NCBI RefSeq assembly: GCF_002025255.2
Contig: NZ_CP054587.1
Span: 2,840,576 to 2,904,575, forward strand
Direction: 5' to 3'
DNA length: 64,000 nt
Origin: Halolamina sp. CBA1230
Lineage (GTDB): Archaea > Halobacteriota > Halobacteria > Halobacteriales > Haloferacaceae
The notes beneath the pieces were generated by a model. The model had not been told where the DNA came from and made no database searches. It saw only the letters and a list, made by a program, of their open reading frames with translations. The position numbers and the translations under genes are program-made. This document shows, one piece after another, positions 52,901 to 60,880 of this stretch; position 1 is the first letter of the stretch, and each line of letters starts with the position of its first letter.

Positions 52901-54262
52901 ATGGACGCGACCAACCCCGCGACGGGCGAACGCATCGCAACTTACGAGCCGGACTCCGCGACGGAGGTCGAGGCGGCGCTTTCCCGCGCCGACGCGGCGT
53001 TCGACGACTGGCGCGACCGACCGATCCGGGAGCGCGAGGAACTGCTCGCCGACGCCGCCGAGGTGCTCCGGGAGAACAAGCGCGGCTACGCGGAGCTGAT
53101 GACCGAGGAGATGGGCAAACCGATCTCGCAGGCGGTCTCGGAGGTCGAGAAATGTGCGTGGGTCTGTGATCACTACGCCGAGCACGCCAGCGCCTACCTC
53201 CAGCCCGACGGCCACCCCGGCCCGCCGGGCGCCGACGTCGAGACGGTGTACGAGCCGCTGGGGCCGGTGCTGGCGGTGATGCCGTGGAACTTCCCGTTTT
53301 GGCAGGTGTTCCGCTTCGCCGCGCCGTACCTGACGGCGGGCAACGTCGGCCTGCTGAAACACGCCTCGAACGTCCCGGGCTGTGCGGAGGCGATCGAGGA
53401 CGTGTTCCGCGAGGCGGGCTACCCCGAGGGCGCCTTCCAGACGCTGCTGATCGGCTCCGACGACGTCGACGACGTGCTCGCGGACGACCGCGTGCGCGCG
53501 GCGACACTCACGGGGAGCGGCCCGGCCGGGCGCGCGGTCGCCTCGACGGCCGGCGAGAACCTCAAGAAGACCGTGCTCGAACTCGGCGGCAGCGACCCGT
53601 TCGTCGTGCTCGAGGACGCCGACATCGACGACGCGGCCGAGACCGGCGCGTGGGCGCGCAACCTCAACAGCGGCCAGTCCTGCATCGCCGCCAAGCGGTT
53701 CGTCGTCCACACGGACGTGTACGACGAGTTCCTCGATCGGTTCGTCGACGAGGTCGAGGCGCTGACGGTCGGCGACCCGACCGACGAGGCCACCGAGGTC
53801 GGCCCGCAGGCCAGCCAGGACCTGCTGGACGATCTCCACGAGCAGGTCCAGCAGTCGATCGACGCCGGCGCGACCGTGCTGACCGGCGAGGGGCCGATGG
53901 ACCGCGAGGGGGCGTTCTACGAGCCGACGGTGCTCGCGGACGTGCCCGAGGGCTCCCCCGCCGACAGCGAGGAGCTGTTCGGCCCGGTCGCGGCGGTGTT
54001 CGAGGTCGACGACGAACAGGCGGCGATCGAGAAGGCCAACGACACCGAGTTCGGCCTCGGCGCGAGCGTCTGGACCGAAGACCGCGAGCGCGGCCGCCGG
54101 GTCGCCCGGGAGATCGACGCCGGCTGTACGTACGTGAACCAGTTGGTGAAGTCCGACCCCCGCGTCCCCTTCGGCGGCGTCGGCGTCTCGGGCTACGGCC
54201 GCGAACTCTCCGAGCCCGGGATCAAGGAGTTCGTCAACCGAAAGACGCTCTGGGTGGAGTGA
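52901..54262 (+). CDS. Succinate-semialdehyde dehydrogenase (ALDH superfamily)
   Basis: 453 residues from ATG 52901 (MDATNPATGERIATYEP), the family start. Motifs: VMPWNFPFWQVFRFAAPYLT, LTGSGPAGRAVAST for NAD, catalytic Glu in ELGGSDPFVV and catalytic Cys in NSGQSCIAAKRFVV. The Gabd/short ALDH type matches SSADH with NADP or NAD. It ends a three-gene set that would turn gamma-butyrolactone or 4-hydroxybutyrate into succinate for the TCA cycle. Confidence 0.88.
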   Translation: MDATNPATGERIATYEPDSATEVEAALSRADAAFDDWRDRPIREREELLADAAEVLRENKRGYAELMTEEMGKPISQAVSEVEKCAWVCDHYAEHASAYLQPDGHPGPPGADVETVYEPLGPVLAVMPWNFPFWQVFRFAAPYLTAGNVGLLKHASNVPGCAEAIEDVFREAGYPEGAFQTLLIGSDDVDDVLADDRVRAATLTGSGPAGRAVASTAGENLKKTVLELGGSDPFVVLEDADIDDAAETGAWARNLNSGQSCIAAKRFVVHTDVYDEFLDRFVDEVEALTVGDPTDEATEVGPQASQDLLDDLHEQVQQSIDAGATVLTGEGPMDREGAFYEPTVLADVPEGSPADSEELFGPVAAVFEVDDEQAAIEKANDTEFGLGASVWTEDRERGRRVAREIDAGCTYVNQLVKSDPRVPFGGVGVSGYGRELSEPGIKEFVNRKTLWVE

Positions 54263-54298
54263 TCCGGCGACGGCGGCGCTGATCCGCCGACTCGCCGG

Positions 54299-55093
54299 TC
54301 ACGCGAGTTCGAACGTGATCCGCTCCTCCTCGCTGCCTTTCGTCTCCCGGCCCGTCACGCTCACCTCGCCGATCTCCTCGGTGTTCGAGACGTGCGTGCC
54401 CGCACAGGCGGTGCGGTCGAACGGCTCCGAGCCGTCGTCGCTCGCCGGATCGCCGCCCTCCGCGGCTCCCCGTGCCGCGGAGCGCCCACCGATCTCGACG
54501 ATTCGAATCTCGGTGATCGAGTCGGGCAGCAGCGAGAGCCGCGTCCGTTCGGGATCGAGCTCCTCCTCGGCGGTCTCGCGGTCCAGCACGTACCACTCGA
54601 CGGGCCGCGCGTCGTCGACGAGCTCGTTCAGCCGCTCCTCGACGTGGGCGAGTTCGTCGTCGTGGAAGCGCTCGTAGGCGCAGTCGAGGGTGGCCTTGTG
54701 GGCGCGCACCTGGTTCCCGGTGGTTTCGGCGTCGTACTCCGCGAGCAGTAGCGCCGACAGCAGGTGCTGGGCGGTGTGGTAGCGCATGTGGCTGTACCGC
54801 CGCTCCCAGTCGAGGTCGCCCGTGACGGTCGCGCCGGCCTCGGGGAGTTCGTCGCCGTCGACCCCTTCTCCCGGTTCCAGATAGTGGTGGATCCCGTCGT
54901 GTTTCTGCACGTCGACGACCTGCCACTCCCGGCCGTCGTCGGTGCTGATGGTGCCGTGATCGGCGGGCTGGCCGCCGCCCTCGGGGTAGAAGTGGGTCCG
55001 GTCGAGTACGACGCGGTCGTCGCCCACAGTCCGTTCGACGGTCGCCTCGAACGAGTCGACGGTGGCGTCCTCCAGGTAGAGCTGCTCGGTCAT
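54299..55093 (-). CDS. alaX: Alanyl-tRNA editing protein AlaX
   Basis: 264 residues from ATG 55091-55093 (MTEQLYLEDA). The four zinc ligands are in HTAQHLLSALLL (HxxxH) and TACAGTHVSNT (CxxxH); THFYPEGGGQPADHG is the AlaRS-type editing-domain signature. It hydrolyses Ser- or Gly-mischarged tRNA-Ala in trans. A short Gly/Ser/Asp insert near residue 220 is a halophilic loop. Confidence 0.93.
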   Translation of the reverse strand: MTEQLYLEDATVDSFEATVERTVGDDRVVLDRTHFYPEGGGQPADHGTISTDDGREWQVVDVQKHDGIHHYLEPGEGVDGDELPEAGATVTGDLDWERRYSHMRYHTAQHLLSALLLAEYDAETTGNQVRAHKATLDCAYERFHDDELAHVEERLNELVDDARPVEWYVLDRETAEEELDPERTRLSLLPDSITEIRIVEIGGRSAARGAAEGGDPASDDGSEPFDRTACAGTHVSNTEEIGEVSVTGRETKGSEEERITFELA

Positions 55094-55275
55094 GTGGCCG
55101 GGAAGCATCTCGGCGCACCTAACGGTTCGGACACTGGCGCGGCTGACGAACGCGAGGGGACGAGCGGGCGTCGCGAGACGGCGTGTTTGCCCGTCCCGCA
55201 ACGACTAAGAGCGAAACGGTCGTCCTTTCCGATAATGAAACACGAACGCTGTACGACCGAACCCGGGGGACCACC

Positions 55276-55971
55276 ATGGGCGTCGAGATAAGGGACGCAC
55301 CAGTCTCCGCCGAGGAGTTCGCCGAGATGGAGGAGTTCGTCCACGACTACCTCGCCGCCAGCGTCGAGAGCGAGGACGACGGCGGCCGGATGCGCTGGTA
55401 CCCGTGGCACTCGGCGGACTACCGCTTCAACCACATCCGGAACGTCGTCGAGATCGCGACCCGCATCGCGGAGGCGGAGGGGGCGAACGTCCACGTCGTC
55501 CGCGTCGCCGCCGTGTTCCACGACGTCTCCAAACTGGAGGCCGAGCAGGACCGCCACGCCGACGCCGGCGCCCGCGTCGCTCGCGAGTACCTCCAGAGCC
55601 GGGGGGAGTTCCCCGACTCCTTCGTCGACGAGGTCTGCAACGTCGTCGCGGACCACTCCTACCAGGGGCCGCTCTCGGACGTTTCCCTCGAGACCCAGTG
55701 TCTGATCGAGGGCGACGTGCTGGACAAGGTCGGCGCCAACGGGACCGTCCTGATGCTGCTCCGGATGGGGTACGAGGCCCGGACCCACATGGACGCCGCG
55801 GAGATGGTCGACCGCGTGCTCGAGCGCGGGCAGGAACACTGCGACCGCGTCGAGAGCGACACCGCCGAGTCGATCGGCCACCAGCGGCTCAAACGCGTGA
55901 AGTGGTTCCGCGAGTGGCTGGAGGAGGAGGTCGCCGGCATCGACGAGGAGAGCCGGGAGACGGAGTTCTAG
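55276..55971 (+). CDS. HD-domain phosphohydrolase
   Basis: 231 residues from ATG 55276. HD metal motifs: YRFNHIRNVVEIATRIAE (His), AAVFHDVSKLEAEQDRHAD (HD) and VVADHSYQGP (His/Asp), then EGDVLDKVGANGT. Nucleotide or nucleic-acid phosphatase activity is typical of the superfamily; the substrate is unknown. It converges with the epimerase gene (4-bp overlap). The 182-bp spacer upstream (55094-55275) shows only an AT-rich patch near 55225. Confidence 0.85.
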   Translation: MGVEIRDAPVSAEEFAEMEEFVHDYLAASVESEDDGGRMRWYPWHSADYRFNHIRNVVEIATRIAEAEGANVHVVRVAAVFHDVSKLEAEQDRHADAGARVAREYLQSRGEFPDSFVDEVCNVVADHSYQGPLSDVSLETQCLIEGDVLDKVGANGTVLMLLRMGYEARTHMDAAEMVDRVLERGQEHCDRVESDTAESIGHQRLKRVKWFREWLEEEVAGIDEESRETEF

Positions 55972-56960
55972 AGCGTATCCAGCACGCCGAGCACCGTCTC
56001 CTCGTTCCCGCGGCCGGGGTCGTACTCGCTCCCGTCGCGCTCGGACTCGCGGTGCTCCTCGACGGTCCGGGCCATCGCCTCGTCGAGCGGCGTCGACTCC
56101 CAGCCGAGATCGGCGAGCTTCCCGGTCGCGAGCAGGTGCGGGTAGTCGCGGTAGAGGACGAAATCGTCGGGGGAAAGCCCCGCGGCCGCGAGTTCGCGCT
56201 CGCCCGCATGGACGACCTCGATCTCGGTGTCCATCGCGTCGGCGATCAGTTCGAGCATCTCCTCCAGCGTGACCGCCGTCCAGTCGCCGACGTTGTAGAA
56301 CGCCCCGGGCTCACCCTCCTCGGCGACGATCCGGAGCGCGCTGGCGACGTCCTCGACGTACGCGCGGTGCCAGAGGTTCTGCCCGTCGCCGGGGACGACC
56401 ACGCGGTCGTAGTTCGCGACGCGGTCGAGCCAGTAGTCCATCCGTTCGGTGTAGTCGTGGGGGCCGTAGACGATGCAGGGCCGGACCGACATCGCGTTCA
56501 CGCCCTCGTTCGCCGCTTCGACGATCTCCCGGTCGCCCTCGGCCTTGCGGTTGCCGTAGGTCTCCCCGGAGTCGTCGACGGCCTGCTCCGCCGTACAGGG
56601 GCGCATCGGCGTCTCGCCCTCGCGTTTGGGGATCTCCTCCTCGCCGTAGGCGTCGCCCGAGGAGATGTACACGTAGCCGTCGACGTCGGAGAACAGATCG
56701 GTCGCGATATCCACGTCGGCGGGGTAGTAGGCGACGCAGTCGATCACGATATCGGGCTGGACCGACAGTTTCGCGGCCTTGAGGTCGGTCTCGTCCCGGC
56801 GGTCACCCTCGACGTGGTCGACAGCCCCGCGGTCCGCGAAGGGGTTGTCGTGGTTCCCACGGTTGAAGATCGTGACGTGGTAGTCGTGGTCGAGCAGTTC
56901 CTCGACGGTGTGGCGGCCGACGAACCGGGTGCCGCCGACGACGAGCGCGGTATCGGGCAT
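55968..56960 (-). CDS. NAD-dependent epimerase/dehydratase (SDR-extended)
   Basis: 330 residues from ATG 56958-56960. Rossmann motif VVGGTRFVGRHTVEELLDHD, then YISSGDAYGE and catalytic Tyr/Lys in ETYGNRKAEGDREIVEAAN; substrate side RPCIVYGPHDYTERMDYWLD. It resembles the atypical SDR group with chloroplast CSP41/haloarchaeal epimerases; likely acts on a nucleotide sugar, or may be RNA-binding as CSP41 is. Not assigned further. Confidence 0.85.
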   Translation of the reverse strand: MPDTALVVGGTRFVGRHTVEELLDHDYHVTIFNRGNHDNPFADRGAVDHVEGDRRDETDLKAAKLSVQPDIVIDCVAYYPADVDIATDLFSDVDGYVYISSGDAYGEEEIPKREGETPMRPCTAEQAVDDSGETYGNRKAEGDREIVEAANEGVNAMSVRPCIVYGPHDYTERMDYWLDRVANYDRVVVPGDGQNLWHRAYVEDVASALRIVAEEGEPGAFYNVGDWTAVTLEEMLELIADAMDTEIEVVHAGERELAAAGLSPDDFVLYRDYPHLLATGKLADLGWESTPLDEAMARTVEEHRESERDGSEYDPGRGNEETVLGVLDTL

Positions 56961-57074
56961 GGCTGGGCGTTTGCGGGAGGACGGGAAAGCGTCCCGGATT
57001 CGGCGGATCGACCCCCGTTCGCGCCGACAGCCCGGCCGCCGTCTTGAAACCATATGCGAACCAACCACACGGTC

Positions 57075-57383
57075 ATGACGATGGACACCTACACGCTCGT
57101 CGTCCGCGAGACGAGCACTCACGAGGGCGTGGACGTGGACGTGATCGGCGAGGACGGGCTGATCGAAACCACCACACAGCTCACCTACAGCGACTACAAC
57201 GTCGCCCCCGAGCGCGACGACGACCGGCCCGACCGGATCGAGGAGGAGTTCACCGTCGACGCCAGCAGCATCGACCTCCAACTCGAACGCGACGGGCGGA
57301 CGTTCGCATTCCAGGCGATCGCCGACGGCGAGGTGGCTGCCCGCATCGAAGTCGCGGATTCGGACTGGGATCTCCGCGACTGA
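57075..57383 (+). CDS. Small haloarchaeal beta-rich protein
   Basis: 102 residues from ATG 57075; ATG 57081 or 57054 are alternatives. MDTYTLVVRETSTHEGVDVD and VDASSIDLQLERDGRTFAF suggest a beta-sandwich; no cysteine, no helix bundle, no catalytic motif. Stands alone between divergent epimerase and convergent threonine-synthase-like gene. Not recognised. Confidence 0.7.
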   Translation: MTMDTYTLVVRETSTHEGVDVDVIGEDGLIETTTQLTYSDYNVAPERDDDRPDRIEEEFTVDASSIDLQLERDGRTFAFQAIADGEVAARIEVADSDWDLRD

Positions 57384-57402
57384 TCGTCGCCGGCCCGAGC
57401 GC

Positions 57403-58596
57403 TCAGACCCCTTGCCCCATCAGGTGGCTCCGGAGCACGTCCGGCGCCTTCGTCGCGGCCTCGGTGTTCAGGACGACCACCCCGTCGTCCTCGCCCAGCG
57501 CCCCGTCCTCGGCGAGCGACCACAGCCCCGCTGCCGCGATGCCGCCGGCGAGGCCGACCTCCACCGTCTCCGTCGACGCCACAGCGACCGCGCTCTCCAG
57601 CGCCTCGTCGTCCTCGACGGTCAACGCGTCGCCGTCGACCTCGTCCAGCGCCGCCAGCGCGAGGTCGCCGCCCGACGGGTCCGCGACCTCGAGCTCGCCA
57701 ACGATGGTGTCCGGCGTCTCCCACGGCTCAGTCGAGATCGTTCCATCGTCCCACGCGGCCGCGATCGGGGCGCAGCCGGCCGCCTGCACCGCGTAGACGG
57801 TCGGCAGGTCGTCGATCAGTCCCAGTTCCCGGCACTCCTGCAGGCCGTCGACGACGCCGACGATCAGCTCGCCCGTGCCGGCGGGGAGGACGATCGCGTC
57901 CGGAATCTGCCAGTCCCGATCCGCGAGCAGTTCGTAGGCGACCGTTTTCAGGCCGTCGTGGCGGAACGGCGACGCGAACGCGCCTAGGTCGACGTAGTCG
58001 GCCTGAAGTTCCTCCTCGAGCGCGTCGACGGCGTCGCCCAGCCGCCCGGGGACGACCTTCATCTCGCCGCCGTGGACGTTCACCATCGCCTTGTTCGAGA
58101 ACGGCGAGCGCGTCGGGACGAACGCGTAGGAGCGTAGGTCGACCCGGCCCGCATAGGCTGCCATCGACTGCCCGGCGTTGCCCGGCGACGCGCAGGCGAC
58201 GAGATCAGCACCGGCCGCGTCGGCGGCGGTCACGGCCGCCGAGAGCCCGCGGTCCAGCACCGAGCCCGTGGGATTTCGGGCCTCGTCCTTGATCTCCACG
58301 CCGCCGAGATCCAGTTCGTCGGCGATCCGCGGCGCGTCGACGCTGGGGGTGCCACCCTCCGCCGCGGAGAGGGCGTCCGCGGCCGGGAACGGCAGCACGG
58401 CGTCGCGGTCCCACGCCCGCGGGCCCGCGCGAACCTGCTCGGGGTCCACGCGGTCGAGGTCGTACTTCGGCACGCGTGGCGCGCCGCAGTCCGGGCACGG
58501 ACCGGCGCCGGCGATGGCTTCGGGGTCGGCGTCGTCGACCGTCAGGCTGGCGCCGCAGTCGGTGCAGGCGAGTCCGACGAACGCGTCGCTGAACAT
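57403..58596 (-). CDS. Threonine-synthase-like fold type II PLP protein lacking the PLP lysine
   Basis: 397 residues. N-terminal zinc ribbon CTDCG with CPDCGAPRVPKYD, then a threonine-synthase fold with CASPGNAGQSMAAYAG (phosphate/substrate loop), VLPAGTGELIVG and a C-terminal VVVLNTEAATKAPDV. At the position of NPTGSFKDRG, where the Lys forms the Schiff base, the sequence reads NPTGSVLDRG; the codons are GTG CTG. Without that Lys normal PLP chemistry is unlikely, so it may be a non-enzymatic or altered paralogue. The frame is intact, not a pseudogene by ORF criteria. Confidence 0.82.
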   Translation of the reverse strand: MFSDAFVGLACTDCGASLTVDDADPEAIAGAGPCPDCGAPRVPKYDLDRVDPEQVRAGPRAWDRDAVLPFPAADALSAAEGGTPSVDAPRIADELDLGGVEIKDEARNPTGSVLDRGLSAAVTAADAAGADLVACASPGNAGQSMAAYAGRVDLRSYAFVPTRSPFSNKAMVNVHGGEMKVVPGRLGDAVDALEEELQADYVDLGAFASPFRHDGLKTVAYELLADRDWQIPDAIVLPAGTGELIVGVVDGLQECRELGLIDDLPTVYAVQAAGCAPIAAAWDDGTISTEPWETPDTIVGELEVADPSGGDLALAALDEVDGDALTVEDDEALESAVAVASTETVEVGLAGGIAAAGLWSLAEDGALGEDDGVVVLNTEAATKAPDVLRSHLMGQGV

Positions 58597-58702
58597 GGAT
58601 CGACGGTCGGGCGGGGGTGGGAAGGGCTTGCCGGAACGGGGCGACGACACGTTCGCCATCGACTCCGGCAGGCCTTTAGCCGAACCGCCCCAACTCCGAG
58701 AC

Positions 58703-59881
58703 ATGACTGGTGTGCGCGTGGCCGGCGTGGGGTTGACCCAGTTCGGCTCGCACCCCGAACGGACCGGCCGTGACCTGTTCGCCGAGGCGGCGGTGAACGC
58801 CCGCGAGGACGCGGGCGTCCCGCTCGACGATATCGAGCAGTTGAACGTCGGCAACTTCGCCGGCGCGCTCTCGGAGGGCCAGGGCCACATGGCGCCGCTG
58901 CTCGCGGAAGCCGCCGGTCTCGACTGCCCGGCGACGCGCTACGAGGAGGCGTGTGCCTCCGCCGGCGTCGCCGTCCGCGAGGGCGTCCGGACCGTGCGCT
59001 CCGGCGAGGCGGACGTGGTGCTCGCCGGCGGCGTGGAGCGGATGACGAACCAGAGCACCGAGGAGGCGACGGAGATGCTGGCGATCGCCGCCGACGAACT
59101 GTTCGAGGTCCGCGCCGGCGTGACGTTCCCGGCGGCGTACGCGCTGATGGCGACCGCCTACGCCGAGAGCTTCGGCGTCGACGAGGACGACCTCAAGACT
59201 GACCTCGCCAATATCGCCTCGAAGAACCACGACAACGCGATCCCCAACGAGTACGCCCAGTACCAGCGCGAACTCACGGTGCAGGAGGCGCTTTCCGCCC
59301 CGCCGGTCGCGGAGCCGCTGGGGCTGTTCGACTGCTGTCCGATCACCGACGGCGCCTCGGCGATCCTGCTCGTCAGCGACGAGTATGCCGCTGAGCACGA
59401 CCTCGACGCCGAGGTCGCGGTCGTCGGCACCGGGCAGGGGACCGACCGGATGGCCCTGCAGGATCGCGACCACCTCGCCCGCACGCCCGCGGCGGACGAC
59501 GCGGCCGCGATGGCGTACGACGAGGCGGGCATCGCCGCCGCCGACGTGGACGTGGCGGAGGTCCACGACTGCTTCACGATCGCGGAGGTGCTCGCGATCG
59601 AGTCGCTCGGCCTGTACGAACCCGGAGAAGGGCTCGGCGCCGCACGACGCGGCGAGACGCGCGCGGACGGCGAGACGCCCGTGAACCTCTCCGGCGGGCT
59701 GAAGGCGAAAGGCCACCCCGTCGGCGCCACCGGCGGCTCACAGATCGCGGAGCTGACCAGACTGCTCCGGGGCGATCACCCCAACAGCGACGAAGTCACG
59801 GACGCCGAGGTGGGCGTGACACACAACGCCGGTGGGACGGTCGCCTCTGCAGTCGTGCACGTGCTGGAGGTGGCAGAATGA
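58703..59881 (+). CDS. Thiolase family protein (acetoacetyl-CoA thiolase-like, SCP-x type)
   Basis: 392 residues from ATG 58703. Nucleophile Cys in YEEACASAGVAV, VHDCFTIAEVLAIE, active-site His in GGLKAKGHPVGATGGSQIAE and HNAGGTVAS near the end. Archaeal thiolases of this kind pair with a DUF35 OB-fold protein, encoded next with a 4-bp overlap; the complex feeds the mevalonate route or fatty-acid-type reactions. It is divergent from the threonine-synthase-like gene across about 106 bp. Confidence 0.92.
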   Translation: MTGVRVAGVGLTQFGSHPERTGRDLFAEAAVNAREDAGVPLDDIEQLNVGNFAGALSEGQGHMAPLLAEAAGLDCPATRYEEACASAGVAVREGVRTVRSGEADVVLAGGVERMTNQSTEEATEMLAIAADELFEVRAGVTFPAAYALMATAYAESFGVDEDDLKTDLANIASKNHDNAIPNEYAQYQRELTVQEALSAPPVAEPLGLFDCCPITDGASAILLVSDEYAAEHDLDAEVAVVGTGQGTDRMALQDRDHLARTPAADDAAAMAYDEAGIAAADVDVAEVHDCFTIAEVLAIESLGLYEPGEGLGAARRGETRADGETPVNLSGGLKAKGHPVGATGGSQIAELTRLLRGDHPNSDEVTDAEVGVTHNAGGTVASAVVHVLEVAE

Positions 59882-60252
59882 GCGACGCGGGCTTCGACGA
59901 GTGGATGCACGCGTTCGCCGCCGAGGACGGCTACTACCTCGCGTGCGAGAACGGGCACGGCCACCTGCCGCCGCGGCGGGTCTGCCCGGACTGCGGGTCG
60001 ACCGAGTTCACCGAGGAGGCGTTGCCCGGGACGGGGACCGTCGAGACGATCACGACCGTCCACGTCGCGACGCCGGCGTTCGAGGCCGACGCGCCGTACG
60101 ACACCGCGGTGGTGGATCTCGGCCCCGCGCGAGTGACGGGTATCGTCGTCGACGCGGAGCCTGGGGCAGTGGCGATCGACGACGAGGTCGAGGTGGATGT
60201 GGGTGCGAGCGAGACGACCGGGGACGACGTGCTGGTGTTGCGGCCGGTCTGA
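59878..60252 (+). CDS. DUF35 Zn-ribbon/OB-fold protein partner of thiolase
   Basis: 124 residues. Rubredoxin-like zinc ribbon (ACENGHGHLPPRRVCPDCGS) followed by an OB fold (VETITTVHVATPAF, DLGPARVTGIVVDA). In archaea DUF35 proteins bridge acyl-CoA thiolase and HMG-CoA synthase and hand over intermediates. Coupled to the thiolase by ATGA overlap. Confidence 0.92.
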   Translation: MSDAGFDEWMHAFAAEDGYYLACENGHGHLPPRRVCPDCGSTEFTEEALPGTGTVETITTVHVATPAFEADAPYDTAVVDLGPARVTGIVVDAEPGAVAIDDEVEVDVGASETTGDDVLVLRPV

Positions 60253-60300
60253 GTCGGGATCGGACGAACTGATTCTGTTCGTTTGGTTTTCTAGTGGTCG

Positions 60301-60434
60301 ATTGTCGGTTCCTTTGGCCGACAACAGCGACCGCAACAGCATCTCGACGCATGACCACTTGTTCGGTGGCTGATTGTCGGTTCGTTTAGCCGGCAACAGC
60401 GACCGCAACAGCGTCTCGACGCATGACCACTTGT
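60301..60434 (+). repeat. Two tandem 62-bp repeats (period 72 bp)
   Basis: 60301-60362 and 60373-60434 are identical except at four positions (ATTGTCGGTTC...GACCACTTGT). Each starts with a small hairpin TTGTCGG/CCGACAA (CCGGCAA in copy 2). The half ending in CATGACCACTTG is found again inverted at 60777-60811. Confidence 0.9.
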
Positions 60435-60880
60435 ACCGCAACTGCACAGCACGGCGATGGTCTTCCCCACATCCTCCCCACGGGCTCGCCGACCGGTGGC
60501 GAGCCCTCGCGTCCACCGCCACAGTACCGTGGTGCTGTCGGCGCGAAACAGAAGCGCCCTCCGTGGCGCGACCAGCGCGAGGGATGAGCGACTGAGCATC
60601 GCGAAGGAGCGAATCGGCTGGGGAGGGAGCGAGGCGGGAAAACGCGACCAGATCGGGACCGAAGGTCCCGCTTGCAGCCGGCGGCGTAGCCGCCGGCGAC
60701 AGCGGGAGCGGCAAACCGCCTCGAAGCAAGCGGCGAAGCCGCGAGCGGTGTGGGCTGTGCGGGGCGGTTGCGGTCGCAAGTGGTCAAGCCCCGAGATGCT
60801 GTTGCTGTCGCAGTAGCTCTCAGTTGTCCATTACCAATACCGACAGCGTACGCCACCTCGGAAAGCCACGAACGACGCGA
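60435..60880. repeat. Non-coding spacer ending in an inverted copy of the 60.3-kb repeat
   Basis: No credible gene: the frames here are arginine- and serine-rich shadows. 60777-60811 on the minus strand matches the last 35 bp of the upstream tandem repeat with a few mismatches. Between them lies sequence of the GAGCGAAGCGAG type (about 60600-60760) with several short inverted repeats, e.g. GCCGGCGGCG around 60680. The layout of opposed repeats around about 0.5 kb resembles a non-autonomous element. Confidence 0.55.

Noticed and set aside
57403..58596. Pseudogene call for the threonine-synthase-like gene
   Set aside because: The frame is intact, acidic and uses normal codons; only the PLP lysine is missing, so a functional divergent paralogue is at least as likely.
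60301..60434. CRISPR array at the 60.3-kb repeats
   Set aside because: Only two long direct repeats with a 10-bp gap and one inverted copy; there are no uniform spacers and no cas genes nearby.
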